Positions 24,676-34,191 of a stretch of 64,000 nt of DNA are shown one piece after another. The position numbers were made by a program, and so were the translations under genes. The notes beneath the pieces are model-generated. The model was given only the letters and a program-made list of their open reading frames with translations, was not told where the DNA came from and ran no database searches. The stretch comes from Enterovibrio paralichthyis (GTDB lineage Bacteria > Pseudomonadota > Gammaproteobacteria > Enterobacterales > Vibrionaceae), in assembly GCF_019209835.1 (NCBI RefSeq), contig NZ_JAHUTS010000006.1:62001-126000 (forward strand). The letters are read 5' to 3'. How positions within the stretch are numbered: the stretch's first letter is position 1; every line of letters begins with the position of its first letter.

Positions 24676-26013
24676 ATGAACGGGAATTTACGCAGAGTGA
24701 CGATTCGAACACCGCTGGCACCTTGTCTGGAGTGTGGTCTGGTTTCTGCCATTCCCGCGATTAGTGGTGAGCAAAATGCCTGTTGCCCGCGTTGCGGACA
24801 TACCTTGTTCCGGCAGGTTATCGATTCGCACCAAAAGGTATTGGCCATCGGCACGACCTGTCTGGTGTTACTGACAATAAGCCTGGTTTTTCCCTTTATG
24901 ACGATCAGTGTGCAGGGACTCTCGCACCACATCGTACTGCTCAATGCGCTCAGCGTTTTCCATTACTTCGACAACAATGCCCTCGCCGTTTTACTGGTGC
25001 TGACGGTTATTTTGCTGCCTGCCTGCTATGTTCTTGCCTTGATGGTGTTGTTCGTACTGGCCGCGAAAAAGCAAGAAGGAGACTACCCGGGGGATTCGTG
25101 GTGGGTGAAGCAACTGCTGCGCTTTGTGTTTCGTATCGAGCATTGGTTGCTGGTCGATATTTTCCTGGTGGGCGTTTTGGTCAGCATTGTCAAAATTGCA
25201 GCGATGACCGACGTGGTGATGGGCGAGTCGTTCTGGGCGTTTATGTTGTTTACCCTGATGCTGGTAAAAATCTCCCGGGCGACAGACAGGCATTGGCTTT
25301 ATCACCACCTGTTTCGGCCAATGCCGACCGGAAAGGTGAAAGCCGGTGATACACACCTTAGCCAAAACCACACCGCTTGCCGTCTCTGCCACTGCATCAA
25401 TATCCCGGATGAAAACGGCGATATGCCGGATGCCTGTCAACGTTGTCACAGTGCCTTGCAACCGTATAACCCGGAGAAAAGCCTGACCATTTCTGCCGCG
25501 TTGGCGATCACGGCTCTAGTACTTTATGCGCCGGCGAATCTCTACGCCATGATGTACACCATCAGCTTTGGTAGCACCGAGTCTTCAACCATCATGGACG
25601 GTGTCATTCTGCTCTGGCAACTGGGCTCTTATCCCATCGCGCTGGTGATTCTGACCGCCAGTGTGATTGTGCCGCTGACAAAAATGCTGATCCTTTTCCA
25701 CCTGTTGATGACTGCTAAAACAACCCATCATCCTGACGACTCGCTGGCAAAGCTCAAGCTGTACCGTTTTATCGAGCTTATCGGCCGCTGGTCAATGATT
25801 GATGTGTTTGTTGTCGCACTGCTTGCCGCCTTGGTGCAGTTCAATAATTTGATGAGTATTTCTCCTGGCCCGGCTGTGGCCTATTTTGCCCTTGTGGTGA
25901 TCTTCACCCTGATCGCCACCATGATTTATGACCCAAGAGCGCTCTGGACGCAGGAAGCCATCTCCCCTGCCATCACGACAAAACCCGCTACCCAGGATTT
26001 GCCGAATGGATAA
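24676..26013 (+). CDS. pqiA: Paraquat-inducible protein A (PqiA)
   Basis: Inner-membrane protein of the PqiABC lipid-transport system, 445 residues. Two PqiA domains each begin with a zinc-ribbon-like Cys pattern: CLECG...CPRCG near residues 16-40, and CRLCHCIN...CQRCH near 235-258. Each domain has four membrane helices. PqiA is thought to hand lipids to the PqiB tunnel. The start is uncertain because no strong ribosome-binding site precedes the ATG at 24676 (a TTG sits one codon before it). The last eight bases overlap pqiB. Confidence 0.9.
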   Translation: MNGNLRRVTIRTPLAPCLECGLVSAIPAISGEQNACCPRCGHTLFRQVIDSHQKVLAIGTTCLVLLTISLVFPFMTISVQGLSHHIVLLNALSVFHYFDNNALAVLLVLTVILLPACYVLALMVLFVLAAKKQEGDYPGDSWWVKQLLRFVFRIEHWLLVDIFLVGVLVSIVKIAAMTDVVMGESFWAFMLFTLMLVKISRATDRHWLYHHLFRPMPTGKVKAGDTHLSQNHTACRLCHCINIPDENGDMPDACQRCHSALQPYNPEKSLTISAALAITALVLYAPANLYAMMYTISFGSTESSTIMDGVILLWQLGSYPIALVILTASVIVPLTKMLILFHLLMTAKTTHHPDDSLAKLKLYRFIELIGRWSMIDVFVVALLAALVQFNNLMSISPGPAVAYFALVVIFTLIATMIYDPRALWTQEAISPAITTKPATQDLPNG

Positions 26014-27679
26014 CGAACAAAAAAACACGGCGACAGTCAAACCGGCGAAACGCTTTTCCGCTGTCTGGATCATCCCACTGGTTTCGATTGTTGCCGGGGT
26101 GTGGATGATTTTTCAGTACATGAGCCAACAAGGGCCAGAGATTACTCTGACAGTGCAAACCGCAGACGGTATTCAGGCGGGAAAAACCCTGATCAAAGCA
26201 CGCAGCGTAAAAGTCGGTACCATTACCGATGTCGCGCTTGGTGAGAATTACAACGAAATTAAACTCGTCGCCCGCATGGACAGCGGCACTGAGCGGATGT
26301 TGCGGGAAGACACGGTGTTTTGGGTTGTAAAGCCGCGTATCGGCACCGAAGGGGTATCCGGCCTTGAGACATTGCTTTCTGGCCCCTATTTGGAACTCCG
26401 TCCCGGCGAATCAGAAGAAAAACGCGAACACTTCACCGTGTTGGATTCTCCGCCTGTAGCACCGCCAGATGCCAAAGGGCTCAGGGTGGTGTTAACGTCG
26501 AATGAGGCAGGCAAACTGGCTGTTGGCGACCCGGTACTGTTCGAGGGATACACCGTCGGGCGGGTCGAGAAAGTCGGTTTTGATGTGAAAGATAAAAAGG
26601 CCACTTACCAGCTTTTCATCTTCCAGCCCTATGACAGCCTTGTCCGCACCCGCACCCGTTTCTGGCTCAATTCCGGGCTGGATATCCAGCTCAATGCGCA
26701 AGGTTTTAATGTGCAGATTGCATCACTGGAAACCCTGATCATTGGTGGCGTCAGTTTTGCTGTTCCCGAAGGTTCGCCGGAAGGCTCGCCCGTGACCGAG
26801 CAAATGGTCGATTTTTCCTTGTATGACGATGTGAAACAGATGCGGGAGAAAATGTATGAAAGCTATCTGCCGTTCGCCATGCTGTTTTCGGAGTCCATTC
26901 GCGGCTTACAACCCGATGCACCGGTGGAATACCGCGGCATACGCATTGGTACCGTAAAAAAAGTGCCGCTTCATCTGTCAGAGAAAGACGCCATCAGTAC
27001 CGGCAATATCCCTATTCTGGTGCATATTGAACTTGAACGGATTTACGACCTCACTTCAACCGAAGAGTCTGAAACGCAACTGGCCGAAAACTTCAAAACT
27101 GCCTTTCAGAAGGGGCTGCGCGCAACATTGAAAACCGGCAATCTGCTTTCTGGCGCCTTGTATATCGATACCGATTTTTACACTGACGTACCGGATACTG
27201 AAGCCAATGATATCTATTTCGGTTATCCCGTTTTCCCAACGGTCGAAGGTGAGTTTGTCCAGTTCCAGCGCCAAGTCGGCAACATTCTCGACAAGCTGAA
27301 CAAACTGCCTATCGAGACAACCCTCGAAAACCTCGATACGACACTTCAAACAACGAAAAAAACCGTCGCGTCGTTCGAGGGTGTCGGCAAGGAGCTGGCG
27401 GTAACTCTTGCCACGCTCGATACGCTGCTGAAGAAAAAAGAAACCCAGGAACTGCCCAAAGAGGTACAAGGAAGCTTGCAGCAATTGCAGAAAACACTGA
27501 AAGGCTTCAGTCCTGGCTCTGATTCGTACCTCGAATTGCAGCAAGCCATTTCCCAGCTCAACCGCGTTCTTGGCGAATTGGAGCCACTGCTGGAAACCCT
27601 GAATGCCGAGCCGGATGCACTGATATTCGGCACGGACGGTAAATCTGACCCTGTCCCTGTGAAAGGAAGCCGCCAATGA
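26006..27679 (+). CDS. pqiB: MCE-domain protein PqiB
   Basis: A 557-residue envelope protein anchored by one N-terminal helix (about 18-36) with three MCE domains in series. They begin near residues 42, 158 and 285, each with the L-x-x-x-D-G-x-x-x-G pattern. A long C-terminal coiled-coil region (about 420-530) should form the needle-like tunnel that bridges inner and outer membranes. The ATG at 26006 lies inside the end of pqiA and before the membrane helix; the frame opens upstream at 25928 within pqiA. Its 3' end overlaps pqiC by four bases. Confidence 0.93.
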   Translation: MDNEQKNTATVKPAKRFSAVWIIPLVSIVAGVWMIFQYMSQQGPEITLTVQTADGIQAGKTLIKARSVKVGTITDVALGENYNEIKLVARMDSGTERMLREDTVFWVVKPRIGTEGVSGLETLLSGPYLELRPGESEEKREHFTVLDSPPVAPPDAKGLRVVLTSNEAGKLAVGDPVLFEGYTVGRVEKVGFDVKDKKATYQLFIFQPYDSLVRTRTRFWLNSGLDIQLNAQGFNVQIASLETLIIGGVSFAVPEGSPEGSPVTEQMVDFSLYDDVKQMREKMYESYLPFAMLFSESIRGLQPDAPVEYRGIRIGTVKKVPLHLSEKDAISTGNIPILVHIELERIYDLTSTEESETQLAENFKTAFQKGLRATLKTGNLLSGALYIDTDFYTDVPDTEANDIYFGYPVFPTVEGEFVQFQRQVGNILDKLNKLPIETTLENLDTTLQTTKKTVASFEGVGKELAVTLATLDTLLKKKETQELPKEVQGSLQQLQKTLKGFSPGSDSYLELQQAISQLNRVLGELEPLLETLNAEPDALIFGTDGKSDPVPVKGSRQ

Positions 27680-28290
27680 AAAAGATCATCACTGCCGGAT
27701 TAATGGCAACTTTGCTGGTTGCCTGCTCCTCAACACCGGTGACACCGACACAGAACTTCTTGCTGACGGCGCAGCCAGCGGCCGGAACGCTCGCCTACCG
27801 GGATGGACAACCCTTGTTAGTGGTCGCCCCCATTACCTTGGCAAGCCTTTTGTCTGGCACTGGTATTGTCTATCAGACCAGTGACAACGCTATTGTGGTG
27901 GCACAGAACAATTTGTGGGCAGAAGATCTTTCCGGACAACTTGCCCAGCGGGTGATTGCCGGGTTGCGCGCAAAATCCCCGTCTCTCTGGCCAGTAACCG
28001 CAAGCGCACCCATCAACGAAACAGCGGCCTTCACCCTTCTGCTGCATTTTGAACAGTTCAACGGCAGCTACACCGGCAATGCACAGGTCGCCGGTGAATG
28101 GAGCCTGTTGGATGGAAACGGCGAGCTGGTGCGGTCAGAAACGTTCCATTATCAGGAGCCGTTGGCGGAAGAGGGTTATCCGGCACTGGTTAATGCACTG
28201 TCGGTAGCGACAGACCAACTGATTAACGCCTTGGCGCGGATTTTAGCCAACCAAACGCGGGCGGGTAGCGGCGTTCCAATCAAGGGGTAG
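27676..28290 (+). CDS. pqiC: Outer-membrane lipoprotein PqiC
   Basis: A 204-residue lipoprotein with a lipobox LVAC at about residues 14-17 (Cys17), followed by CSSTP. The mature part matches the ABC-type transport auxiliary/PqiC fold: FLLTAQP near the N terminus, then a long beta-rich domain with NNLWAEDLSGQLAQRV. PqiC receives the end of the PqiB needle at the outer membrane. It is the last gene of pqiABC and is followed by a terminator. Confidence 0.9.
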   Translation: MKKIITAGLMATLLVACSSTPVTPTQNFLLTAQPAAGTLAYRDGQPLLVVAPITLASLLSGTGIVYQTSDNAIVVAQNNLWAEDLSGQLAQRVIAGLRAKSPSLWPVTASAPINETAAFTLLLHFEQFNGSYTGNAQVAGEWSLLDGNGELVRSETFHYQEPLAEEGYPALVNALSVATDQLINALARILANQTRAGSGVPIKG

Positions 28291-28315
28291 CCAGCATACC
28301 CGTCTCCCCAAAAGT

Positions 28316-28342
28316 AAAAAGCGGCATTGATAGCCGCTTTTT
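28316..28342. terminator. Bidirectional terminator between pqiC and GAPDH gene
   Basis: AAAAAGCGGC (28316-28325) and GCCGCTTTTT (28333-28342) form a perfect 10-bp stem with loop ATTGATA, with T-runs in both directions. Confidence 0.85.
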
Positions 28343-28358
28343 CATTGCATGCAGACTC

Positions 28359-29804
28359 TTATGCCTGCTTCACCGCAGGCACCGTTGGATACATGATCCC
28401 CGACATCTGCTCCATACAGTGAATCACCTGGCAGCTGTAGCCAAACTCATTGTCGTACCAGATGTAAAGCACACAGCGGTTGCCGTCAGCAATGGTTGCC
28501 TCGCTGTCTACAACACCTGCATAGCGAGAGCCAACGATGTCTGAAGACACGATTTCCGTTGACTGGGTGTAGTCAATCTGACCGGACAACGGTGACATCA
28601 ACGCGGTTTCACGCAGGTAAGTATTCAGCGAATCACGGTCAACTTCTTTACCCAAATTGAGGTTGGCAATGGCCATCGACACGTTCGGGGTCGGCACGCG
28701 GATAGCGTTTCCGGTCAGTTTACCTTTCAGCACAGGCAACGCTTTAGCGACCGCTTTAGCCGCACCGGTCGAGGTCAGCACCATGTTGAGTGATGCAGCA
28801 CGGCCGCGGCGATCACCTTTGTGGAAGTTGTCGATCAGGTTCTGGTCATTGGTGAACGAATGCACGGTTTCAATATGGCCTGATTCCACGCCATAGCGAT
28901 CATTCATGGCTTTCAACACCGGCGTAATAGCGTTGGTGGTACAACTTGCCGCTGAAACAATGGTGTCTTTATCTTCAATATCGGTGTGGTTTACACCAAA
29001 CACGATATTTTTGATGTCACCCTTGCCCGGAGCAGTCAGCAGCACTTTTGATGCGCCTTTGGCAGTCAGATGCTGGCTCAAGCCTTCCACATCACGCCAC
29101 ATACCGGTGTTATCCACCACCACAGCATCATGAATGCCATGCGCTTCGTAATCCACTTCAGACGGATGGTTGGCATAAATGATCTGGATATAGTTGCCGT
29201 TTACAATCAGTGCATTGCGGCTGTGGTCCACCAGAATTGAGCCATTGAATGGCCCATGGACAGAATCACGGCGCAGCAAGCTGGCGCGCTTTTCAAGATC
29301 GCCATCTTTGCCGCCACGTACAACAATCGCGCGGAGACGCAGGGGATAACCCGGCCCGCTTTTTTCTATCATCAGGCGCGTTACTAAACGGCCGATTCTG
29401 CCAAAGCCATACAACACGATATCTCTGGGCTTCTTAAGACTCGTGGCTGGTGGCAAATCTGCGATTGCTGTCTGGAGAAAATCATCAAGTTGCTCGGTAT
29501 CGTCATGTGCTTGCCAGTACTGGCTCGCCAGTCGGCCTATATCGATACGGCAAGGGGATAACGCCATAGTAGATAACGCTTCAAGGATAAGGAGCGTCTG
29601 GGAAGTAGAAACTTCCTGACCGGTATACCATCTCGCAACACGGTGAGATTTGATCAAATCAATGGTGCTTGCGTTGATCACTGCGCGACCATAGACCTGA
29701 ATTTCTACACCTTTTTCACGATAGAGTTTGCCGATCATTAGCGACATGGTTTCGGCGTCACTCTGACTTTTTTGCCATTGGGTAAGGTATTGTTCTGGGC
29801 TCAT
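28359..29804 (-). CDS. Glyceraldehyde-3-phosphate dehydrogenase, long form
   Basis: NAD(P)-dependent glycolytic/gluconeogenic enzyme, 481 residues. The catalytic domain begins near residue 128 (YGFGRIGRL, 132-140) and has the active-site Cys288 in SAASCTTNAI. Substrate-binding regions follow. Ordinary GAPDH is about 330 residues. The additional 125 N-terminal residues form a separate, mostly helical segment with no recognised motif. This long form occurs in Pseudomonas and marine gammaproteobacteria alongside a standard GAPDH. Its exact metabolic role is uncertain, perhaps gluconeogenic. No central carbon genes adjoin it. Confidence 0.87.
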   Translation of the reverse strand: MSPEQYLTQWQKSQSDAETMSLMIGKLYREKGVEIQVYGRAVINASTIDLIKSHRVARWYTGQEVSTSQTLLILEALSTMALSPCRIDIGRLASQYWQAHDDTEQLDDFLQTAIADLPPATSLKKPRDIVLYGFGRIGRLVTRLMIEKSGPGYPLRLRAIVVRGGKDGDLEKRASLLRRDSVHGPFNGSILVDHSRNALIVNGNYIQIIYANHPSEVDYEAHGIHDAVVVDNTGMWRDVEGLSQHLTAKGASKVLLTAPGKGDIKNIVFGVNHTDIEDKDTIVSAASCTTNAITPVLKAMNDRYGVESGHIETVHSFTNDQNLIDNFHKGDRRGRAASLNMVLTSTGAAKAVAKALPVLKGKLTGNAIRVPTPNVSMAIANLNLGKEVDRDSLNTYLRETALMSPLSGQIDYTQSTEIVSSDIVGSRYAGVVDSEATIADGNRCVLYIWYDNEFGYSCQVIHCMEQMSGIMYPTVPAVKQA

Positions 29805-30314
29805 CGTTACTTTCTTTCGCCTTTTTGAAGGTTAGGTAAATAAAAGAGTTGAGAGGGCTGTTTTTATTATTTTGGCGACGAGTCTAAAGGGTGGGCAATT
29901 ATTAACCTAGTAAAATTAAGCACCGTTCTTTATGTATAACTATCAATACATTAAAGGTATTTGCGTAGATTTTTTACTGTCCGATCACGGCACTTTTCCC
30001 CAGCACACAAAAAATGATTGAAAGTTTACAACAACAAAATGTTCTCCTTCCGGGTTGCTTTCACTTACTACGCGACGTCAAATAAGTATCCACGCTGGAT
30101 TGCCCCTGTTCCCTCCTCTGAATATGACGTTTTATTGATAAAATGATTACACGTCTAAATGTATTACTTTTGAGCCATAATTTTTAATCCAAATAATAAC
30201 AGCGCCTTACAGGCATAAAATCTCAAAATGTCGACGCTGACTTGATAAAAAATCCAACAGATGTATCATTTAAAGGGCTTAAATGCTTAGACCACTAAAG
30301 GATGTATTGGATAC
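29805..30314. promoter_or_regulatory. AT-rich control region of the ectoine operon
   Basis: This 510-base gap between divergent GAPDH and ectA genes is markedly AT-rich. A possible ectA promoter is TTGATA (30242-30247) with TATCAT (30264-30269), a 16-base spacer, about 40 bases before the start codon. A perfect inverted repeat TTTTAT-TG-ATAAAA lies at 30130-30143 and could be an operator site. In vibrios the ect operon is repressed by the MarR-type CosR and induced by salt, but I cannot confirm a CosR site here. No RNA gene or ORF is evident. Confidence 0.4.
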
Positions 30315-30860
30315 ATGAGTACAGAGACGATTTATCAAAACGCAGCACTAAAGCGTTTGAGGACAGATGAGGATGCTTGGGTGTTCCGCACACCGAAAAG
30401 GGAAGATGGCATCGCGATTCATCAACTCATCGCTAGTTGCCCCCCGCTCGATGAAAACTCTTCTTACTGCAATTTCCTTCAGTCTTCCCATTTCAACAAA
30501 ACCTGCGTTCTCGCCGAGTACGATGGAGAAATCGCTGGCTTTATTTCTGGCTACCGTAAACCTGATAACCCCGATGTGCTGTTTGTGTGGCAGGTAGCGG
30601 TCTCTCCGAAGATGCGCGGTTTGGGTTTGGCTTATCAAATGCTGCAAGAGCTGCTGATGCGCTCCCACCTCGACGATCTACTGGCGGTAGAAACAACCAT
30701 CACTGAGTCAAACCAAGGCTCTTGGGCGTTGTTCCGTAAACTTGATGCCAGCCATGGCAATAAAGGAAAAGTGTCGGTGTTTCTGGATGAAGAACGCCAT
30801 TTCAAAGGCAAGCATGACACAGAGTTCCTTTACCGCATTCCTTTGAAAAAAACTCACTAA
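30315..30860 (+). CDS. ectA: Diaminobutyrate acetyltransferase
   Basis: Second step of ectoine synthesis: transfers an acetyl group from acetyl-CoA to L-2,4-diaminobutyrate, giving N-gamma-acetyl-diaminobutyrate. The 181-residue protein is a GNAT-fold acetyltransferase with a clear acetyl-CoA region, VAVSPKMRGLGLAYQML (about 97-113). The N-terminal FRTPKREDGIAIHQLIASCP and SSYCNFLQSSHF segments are typical of EctA. AAAGGATG lies upstream of the ATG. It heads ectABC-ask, and ectB begins 23 bases after its stop. Confidence 0.95.
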   Translation: MSTETIYQNAALKRLRTDEDAWVFRTPKREDGIAIHQLIASCPPLDENSSYCNFLQSSHFNKTCVLAEYDGEIAGFISGYRKPDNPDVLFVWQVAVSPKMRGLGLAYQMLQELLMRSHLDDLLAVETTITESNQGSWALFRKLDASHGNKGKVSVFLDEERHFKGKHDTEFLYRIPLKKTH

Positions 30861-30883
30861 TTAAAAAGAGAAACGGATTCCTT

Positions 30884-32149
30884 ATGGACATTTTTAACAA
30901 GCAAGAGTCAAACGTTAAGTCATACTGCAACAGCTTTCCGGTTGTGTTTACATCGGCAAAGGGCTGCTGGCTGACCACTGAGGGTGGTGAGCGCTATATC
31001 GACTTTCTTGCCGGTGCCGGTTCGCTGAACTACGGGCACAACAATGCTGTACTTAAAAAAGCGCTAATGGATTATATCGACAGTGATGGCATTACCCATG
31101 GCCTCGATATGCATACTGAAGCAAAAGCCGCCTTCCTAACCGCACTCCGTAATCACATTCTCGAACCACGGCAACTTGATTACAAAGTGCAGTTCACCGG
31201 ACCAACAGGCACCAACGCCGTGGAAGCAGCAATGAAGCTGGCCCGTAAAGTCACTGGCCGCACCAACATTGTTGCCTTCACCAACGGATTCCACGGCTGC
31301 ACCATGGGTGCACTGACAGCCACAGGTAACCAACACCATCGTGGCGGCGCAGGCATGCCTCTGTTCGGCACTACCCGCCTGCCTTATGAAGGTTATGCCG
31401 ACATTGATGGCCTGGCGCTATTCGAAACCATGCTGAACGATAACTCAAGCGGTCTAGACAAACCTGCGGCTGTATTGCTTGAAGTCGTGCAGGGCGAAGG
31501 TGGTCTGAATGTCGCTTCCAACGAGTGGCTGCAAAAGCTTCGTAAGCTTTGTACCAAACATAACATTCTGATGATTGTCGATGACATTCAGGCAGGTTGT
31601 GGCCGCACGGGTACTTTCTTCAGCTTTGAGCCGTCAGGCATTGAGCCAGACATGATCACTCTGTCGAAATCTATCGGTGGTTACGGTTTGCCAATGGCAG
31701 TTGTACTGCTCAAGCCAGAGCTCGACAAATGGTCTCCGGGTGAACATAACGGCACCTTCCGTGGTAACAACCATGCCTTCATTACCGCCACTCAGGCGAT
31801 CGAAAGCTACTGGAGTAACGACGAGTTTGAAAACCACATTGCTGCGCGCAGCAAGCAGGTCGCCAAAACGATCGAACGTACGCTGAAAAAACTGCCATCT
31901 TTGTTCGTGCAAGCTAAAGGACGCGGCATGATGCAGGGGATTGAGTGTAAAAACGGTGATATCGCCTCCGCAATTTCTGACCGCTGCTTTGAAAAAGGCA
32001 TGGTGATCGAGACTGCCGGTCCAAACGATGAAGTGGTGAAGTTCTTCTGCCCACTCACTATTAGTGAGTCTGAGCTGGAACAAGGCCTGCAAATTTTCGA
32101 ACAGGCTGCCGTAGACATTGCCAACAAACTCACCCGCAAAGCATCTTAA
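30884..32149 (+). CDS. ectB: Diaminobutyrate-2-oxoglutarate aminotransferase
   Basis: First committed step of ectoine synthesis: converts L-aspartate-beta-semialdehyde plus glutamate to L-2,4-diaminobutyrate. The 421-residue enzyme is a class III PLP aminotransferase. Cofactor residues include Asp233 in IVDDIQAG and the Schiff-base Lys262 in LSKSIGG, followed by the SPGEHNGTFRGNNHAF substrate segment. The gene sits between ectA and ectC with short spacers, so it is cotranscribed. The length equals that of known EctB. Confidence 0.95.
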   Translation: MDIFNKQESNVKSYCNSFPVVFTSAKGCWLTTEGGERYIDFLAGAGSLNYGHNNAVLKKALMDYIDSDGITHGLDMHTEAKAAFLTALRNHILEPRQLDYKVQFTGPTGTNAVEAAMKLARKVTGRTNIVAFTNGFHGCTMGALTATGNQHHRGGAGMPLFGTTRLPYEGYADIDGLALFETMLNDNSSGLDKPAAVLLEVVQGEGGLNVASNEWLQKLRKLCTKHNILMIVDDIQAGCGRTGTFFSFEPSGIEPDMITLSKSIGGYGLPMAVVLLKPELDKWSPGEHNGTFRGNNHAFITATQAIESYWSNDEFENHIAARSKQVAKTIERTLKKLPSLFVQAKGRGMMQGIECKNGDIASAISDRCFEKGMVIETAGPNDEVVKFFCPLTISESELEQGLQIFEQAAVDIANKLTRKAS

Positions 32150-32164
32150 GGAAAGAGAAGAACC

Positions 32165-32551
32165 ATGATCGTAAGAACACTCGAAGAATGTAAGAACAGC
32201 GAACGCCGTGTCGTAGCCGAAACATGGGAAAGCGTGCGCATGCTGCTCAAAGACGACAAAATGGGCTTTTCTTTCCATATCACGACTATTTTTGAGGGAA
32301 CAGAAACCCACATCCACTACCAGAACCATCTGGAGTCGGTTTACTGCATGTCCGGTGAAGGTGAAATCGAAGTTGTAGGGGGAGAAACCTACCCTATTAA
32401 ACCGGGAACCCTCTATATCCTCGACAAGCACGACGAACATTACCTGCGTGCCTATAAAGATAAGGAAATGGTAATGGCCTGCGTATTCAACCCGCCCATT
32501 ACCGGCCAGGAAGTACACGATGAAAATGGCGTGTACCCTCTGGTTGACTGA
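32165..32551 (+). CDS. ectC: Ectoine synthase
   Basis: Final step: cyclises N-gamma-acetyl-diaminobutyrate to the compatible solute ectoine, a cytoplasmic osmoprotectant. The 128-residue protein is a cupin with the metal/substrate segment THIHYQNHLESVYCMSGEGE (about 56-75) and the YILDKHDEHYLRA motif (about 85-97), both typical of EctC. No ectD hydroxylase gene follows, so hydroxyectoine is not made from this locus. A hairpin 16 bases past the stop may reduce transcription of the downstream aspartokinase gene. Confidence 0.96.
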   Translation: MIVRTLEECKNSERRVVAETWESVRMLLKDDKMGFSFHITTIFEGTETHIHYQNHLESVYCMSGEGEIEVVGGETYPIKPGTLYILDKHDEHYLRAYKDKEMVMACVFNPPITGQEVHDENGVYPLVD

Positions 32552-32567
32552 TCGCCTCACCTAATTT

Positions 32568-32594
32568 GGGGGCTTAAGCCCCCCTTTTCTCTTT
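32568..32594 (+). terminator. Attenuator-like hairpin between ectC and the aspartokinase gene
   Basis: GGGGGCTT (32568-32575) and AAGCCCCC (32576-32583) form a tight palindrome followed by CTTTTCTCTTTTCC. Because the aspartokinase gene follows in the same direction, this is likely a partial terminator inside the operon. Confidence 0.65.
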
Positions 32595-32622
32595 TCCTTT
32601 TTCGCAGACAAGGATTTCAACG

Positions 32623-34035
32623 ATGACCTACACCGTAGAAAAGATCGGCGGCACATCCATGTCGGCTTTTGATGCCGTGCTCGACAATATTTTTCTTCGC
32701 CCAGTTTCCCCTTATAACCGCGTGTTTGTGGTTTCCGCTTATGGCGGTATTACCGATGCGCTGCTGGAATGTAAACGCACCGGTGAGCCTGGTATTTACC
32801 AGCGCGTCGCTCAACGCGATGAAGAGTGGCAGAGTGGATTCGATACCCTTGAACAGCGCATGATGCTGATCAACGAGAATCTGTTCGCCGACCCCCTGAA
32901 CCGCACCCGTGCAGATAACTTTATCTCCCAGCGCTTGCAGGAAGCGCGTGACTGTATCAGCAACATTCTCGCGACCTGTAGTTATGGTCAATTCACCCTG
33001 CGCCAATACCTGCCACAAATCCGCGAGTTTCTGTCATCTATCGGTGAAGCGCACAGTGCTTATAACACCGCACTCAAACTCAGGACGCTCGGCGTCAACG
33101 CCCGTTTTGTTGACCTTTCAGGTTGGGACAACAAGCTTAGCGGCAGCCTGGACAGTGTGATTGAAAGTGCCTTCGCTGATATTGATGTCAGCAATGAGCT
33201 GCCCATTGTGACCGGTTATGCTTATTGCGACGAAGGCCTGATGAAGACTTATGACCGCGGTTACAGCGAAATGACGTTCAGCCGTGTTGCCTGCCTGACG
33301 GAAGCGGATCTCGCTATCATCCACAAAGAGTATCACCTCAGCAGTGCCGACCCACGTATTGCCGGGCCTGAGAATGTGCTGCCAATCGGCCAGACCAACT
33401 TCGATGTGGCTGATCAGCTGGCCAATTTGGGCATGGAAGCGATTCACCCGAACGCTGCCTCCGGCCTGCGCCAACAAAGTATTCCGCTGCAGATTAAGAA
33501 CACCTTCGAACCTGAGCATCAGGGCACTTTGATCTCTGGCTCTTACCAGCCGGATGCTGAGCATATCGAGATCATCGCAGGGAAAAATAAAGTCTTCGCA
33601 CTGCATATCTTTGATCAGGCTATGGTTGGCAATGTCGACAACGTCGGTTACGACATGATGGAAATGATTGCCGATGAAAGCGTCAGCTTGGTCGGTAAGG
33701 AAATGAACGCCAACTCCATCACTTATTACCTGAGCGGTGTCGCCAAGAACCTGAACAAGGTGCTGTATCGCGCTGAGAAACGCTTCCCAAGTGCGACAAT
33801 CACCGGTCACATGGTGGCTTTGATTTCAGCCATTGGTGCCGAGATCAACACCAACACTACATTGAGCCGTGGCGTACTGGCTTTGATGCGCAATGACATT
33901 TCGCCGATTGCTGTTCACTCCTCAATGCGCAATGTGAACGTACAGTTTGTGGTAAAAGACGAGATGTACGAGTTTGCTATCCGAGCACTGCATGATGAGT
34001 TCTTTACCCAGGCTGCACAGAAAAACGTCGCATAA
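32623..34035 (+). CDS. Ectoine-cluster aspartate kinase
   Basis: Phosphorylates aspartate to make the aspartyl-phosphate that feeds aspartate semialdehyde into ectoine. The 470-residue protein starts with the kinase motif KIGGTSMS (7-14), and a regulatory ACT-type region covers roughly the last 140 residues (for example around FALHIFDQAMVGNVDNVGYD). It belongs to the group Ask_Ect, found downstream of ectABC and thought to escape feedback inhibition by lysine or threonine. It is placed 71 bases after ectC, with a hairpin between. A terminator follows. Confidence 0.92.
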   Translation: MTYTVEKIGGTSMSAFDAVLDNIFLRPVSPYNRVFVVSAYGGITDALLECKRTGEPGIYQRVAQRDEEWQSGFDTLEQRMMLINENLFADPLNRTRADNFISQRLQEARDCISNILATCSYGQFTLRQYLPQIREFLSSIGEAHSAYNTALKLRTLGVNARFVDLSGWDNKLSGSLDSVIESAFADIDVSNELPIVTGYAYCDEGLMKTYDRGYSEMTFSRVACLTEADLAIIHKEYHLSSADPRIAGPENVLPIGQTNFDVADQLANLGMEAIHPNAASGLRQQSIPLQIKNTFEPEHQGTLISGSYQPDAEHIEIIAGKNKVFALHIFDQAMVGNVDNVGYDMMEMIADESVSLVGKEMNANSITYYLSGVAKNLNKVLYRAEKRFPSATITGHMVALISAIGAEINTNTTLSRGVLALMRNDISPIAVHSSMRNVNVQFVVKDEMYEFAIRALHDEFFTQAAQKNVA

Positions 34036-34053
34036 CAGCGCTATTCATGCAAG

Positions 34054-34090
34054 AAGCCAGTGCCTTTCCGGGCGCTGGCTTTTTATTTTC
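34054..34090 (+). terminator. Terminator of the ectoine operon
   Basis: AAGCCAGTGCC (34054-34064) pairs with GGCGCTGGCTT (34071-34081), with one G-U pair and a six-base loop, followed by TTTATTTTC. Confidence 0.8.
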
Positions 34091-34191
34091 GGCCGTCCGA
34101 CAGAAATTCCCTCTCGTTTACCGAAACGAAACAGACAGAATGCGCCATAAAGTGTTACTCTAGCGGCGAATTTTCCTGTGAGAGCAAAGCA

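Noticed and set aside
31634..32560. 308-residue minus-strand reading frame
   Set aside because: It is antisense to ectB and ectC, both certain genes; its length reflects codon bias rather than coding.
33118..33810. 230-residue minus-strand reading frame
   Set aside because: It is a shadow of the aspartokinase gene with no domain of its own.
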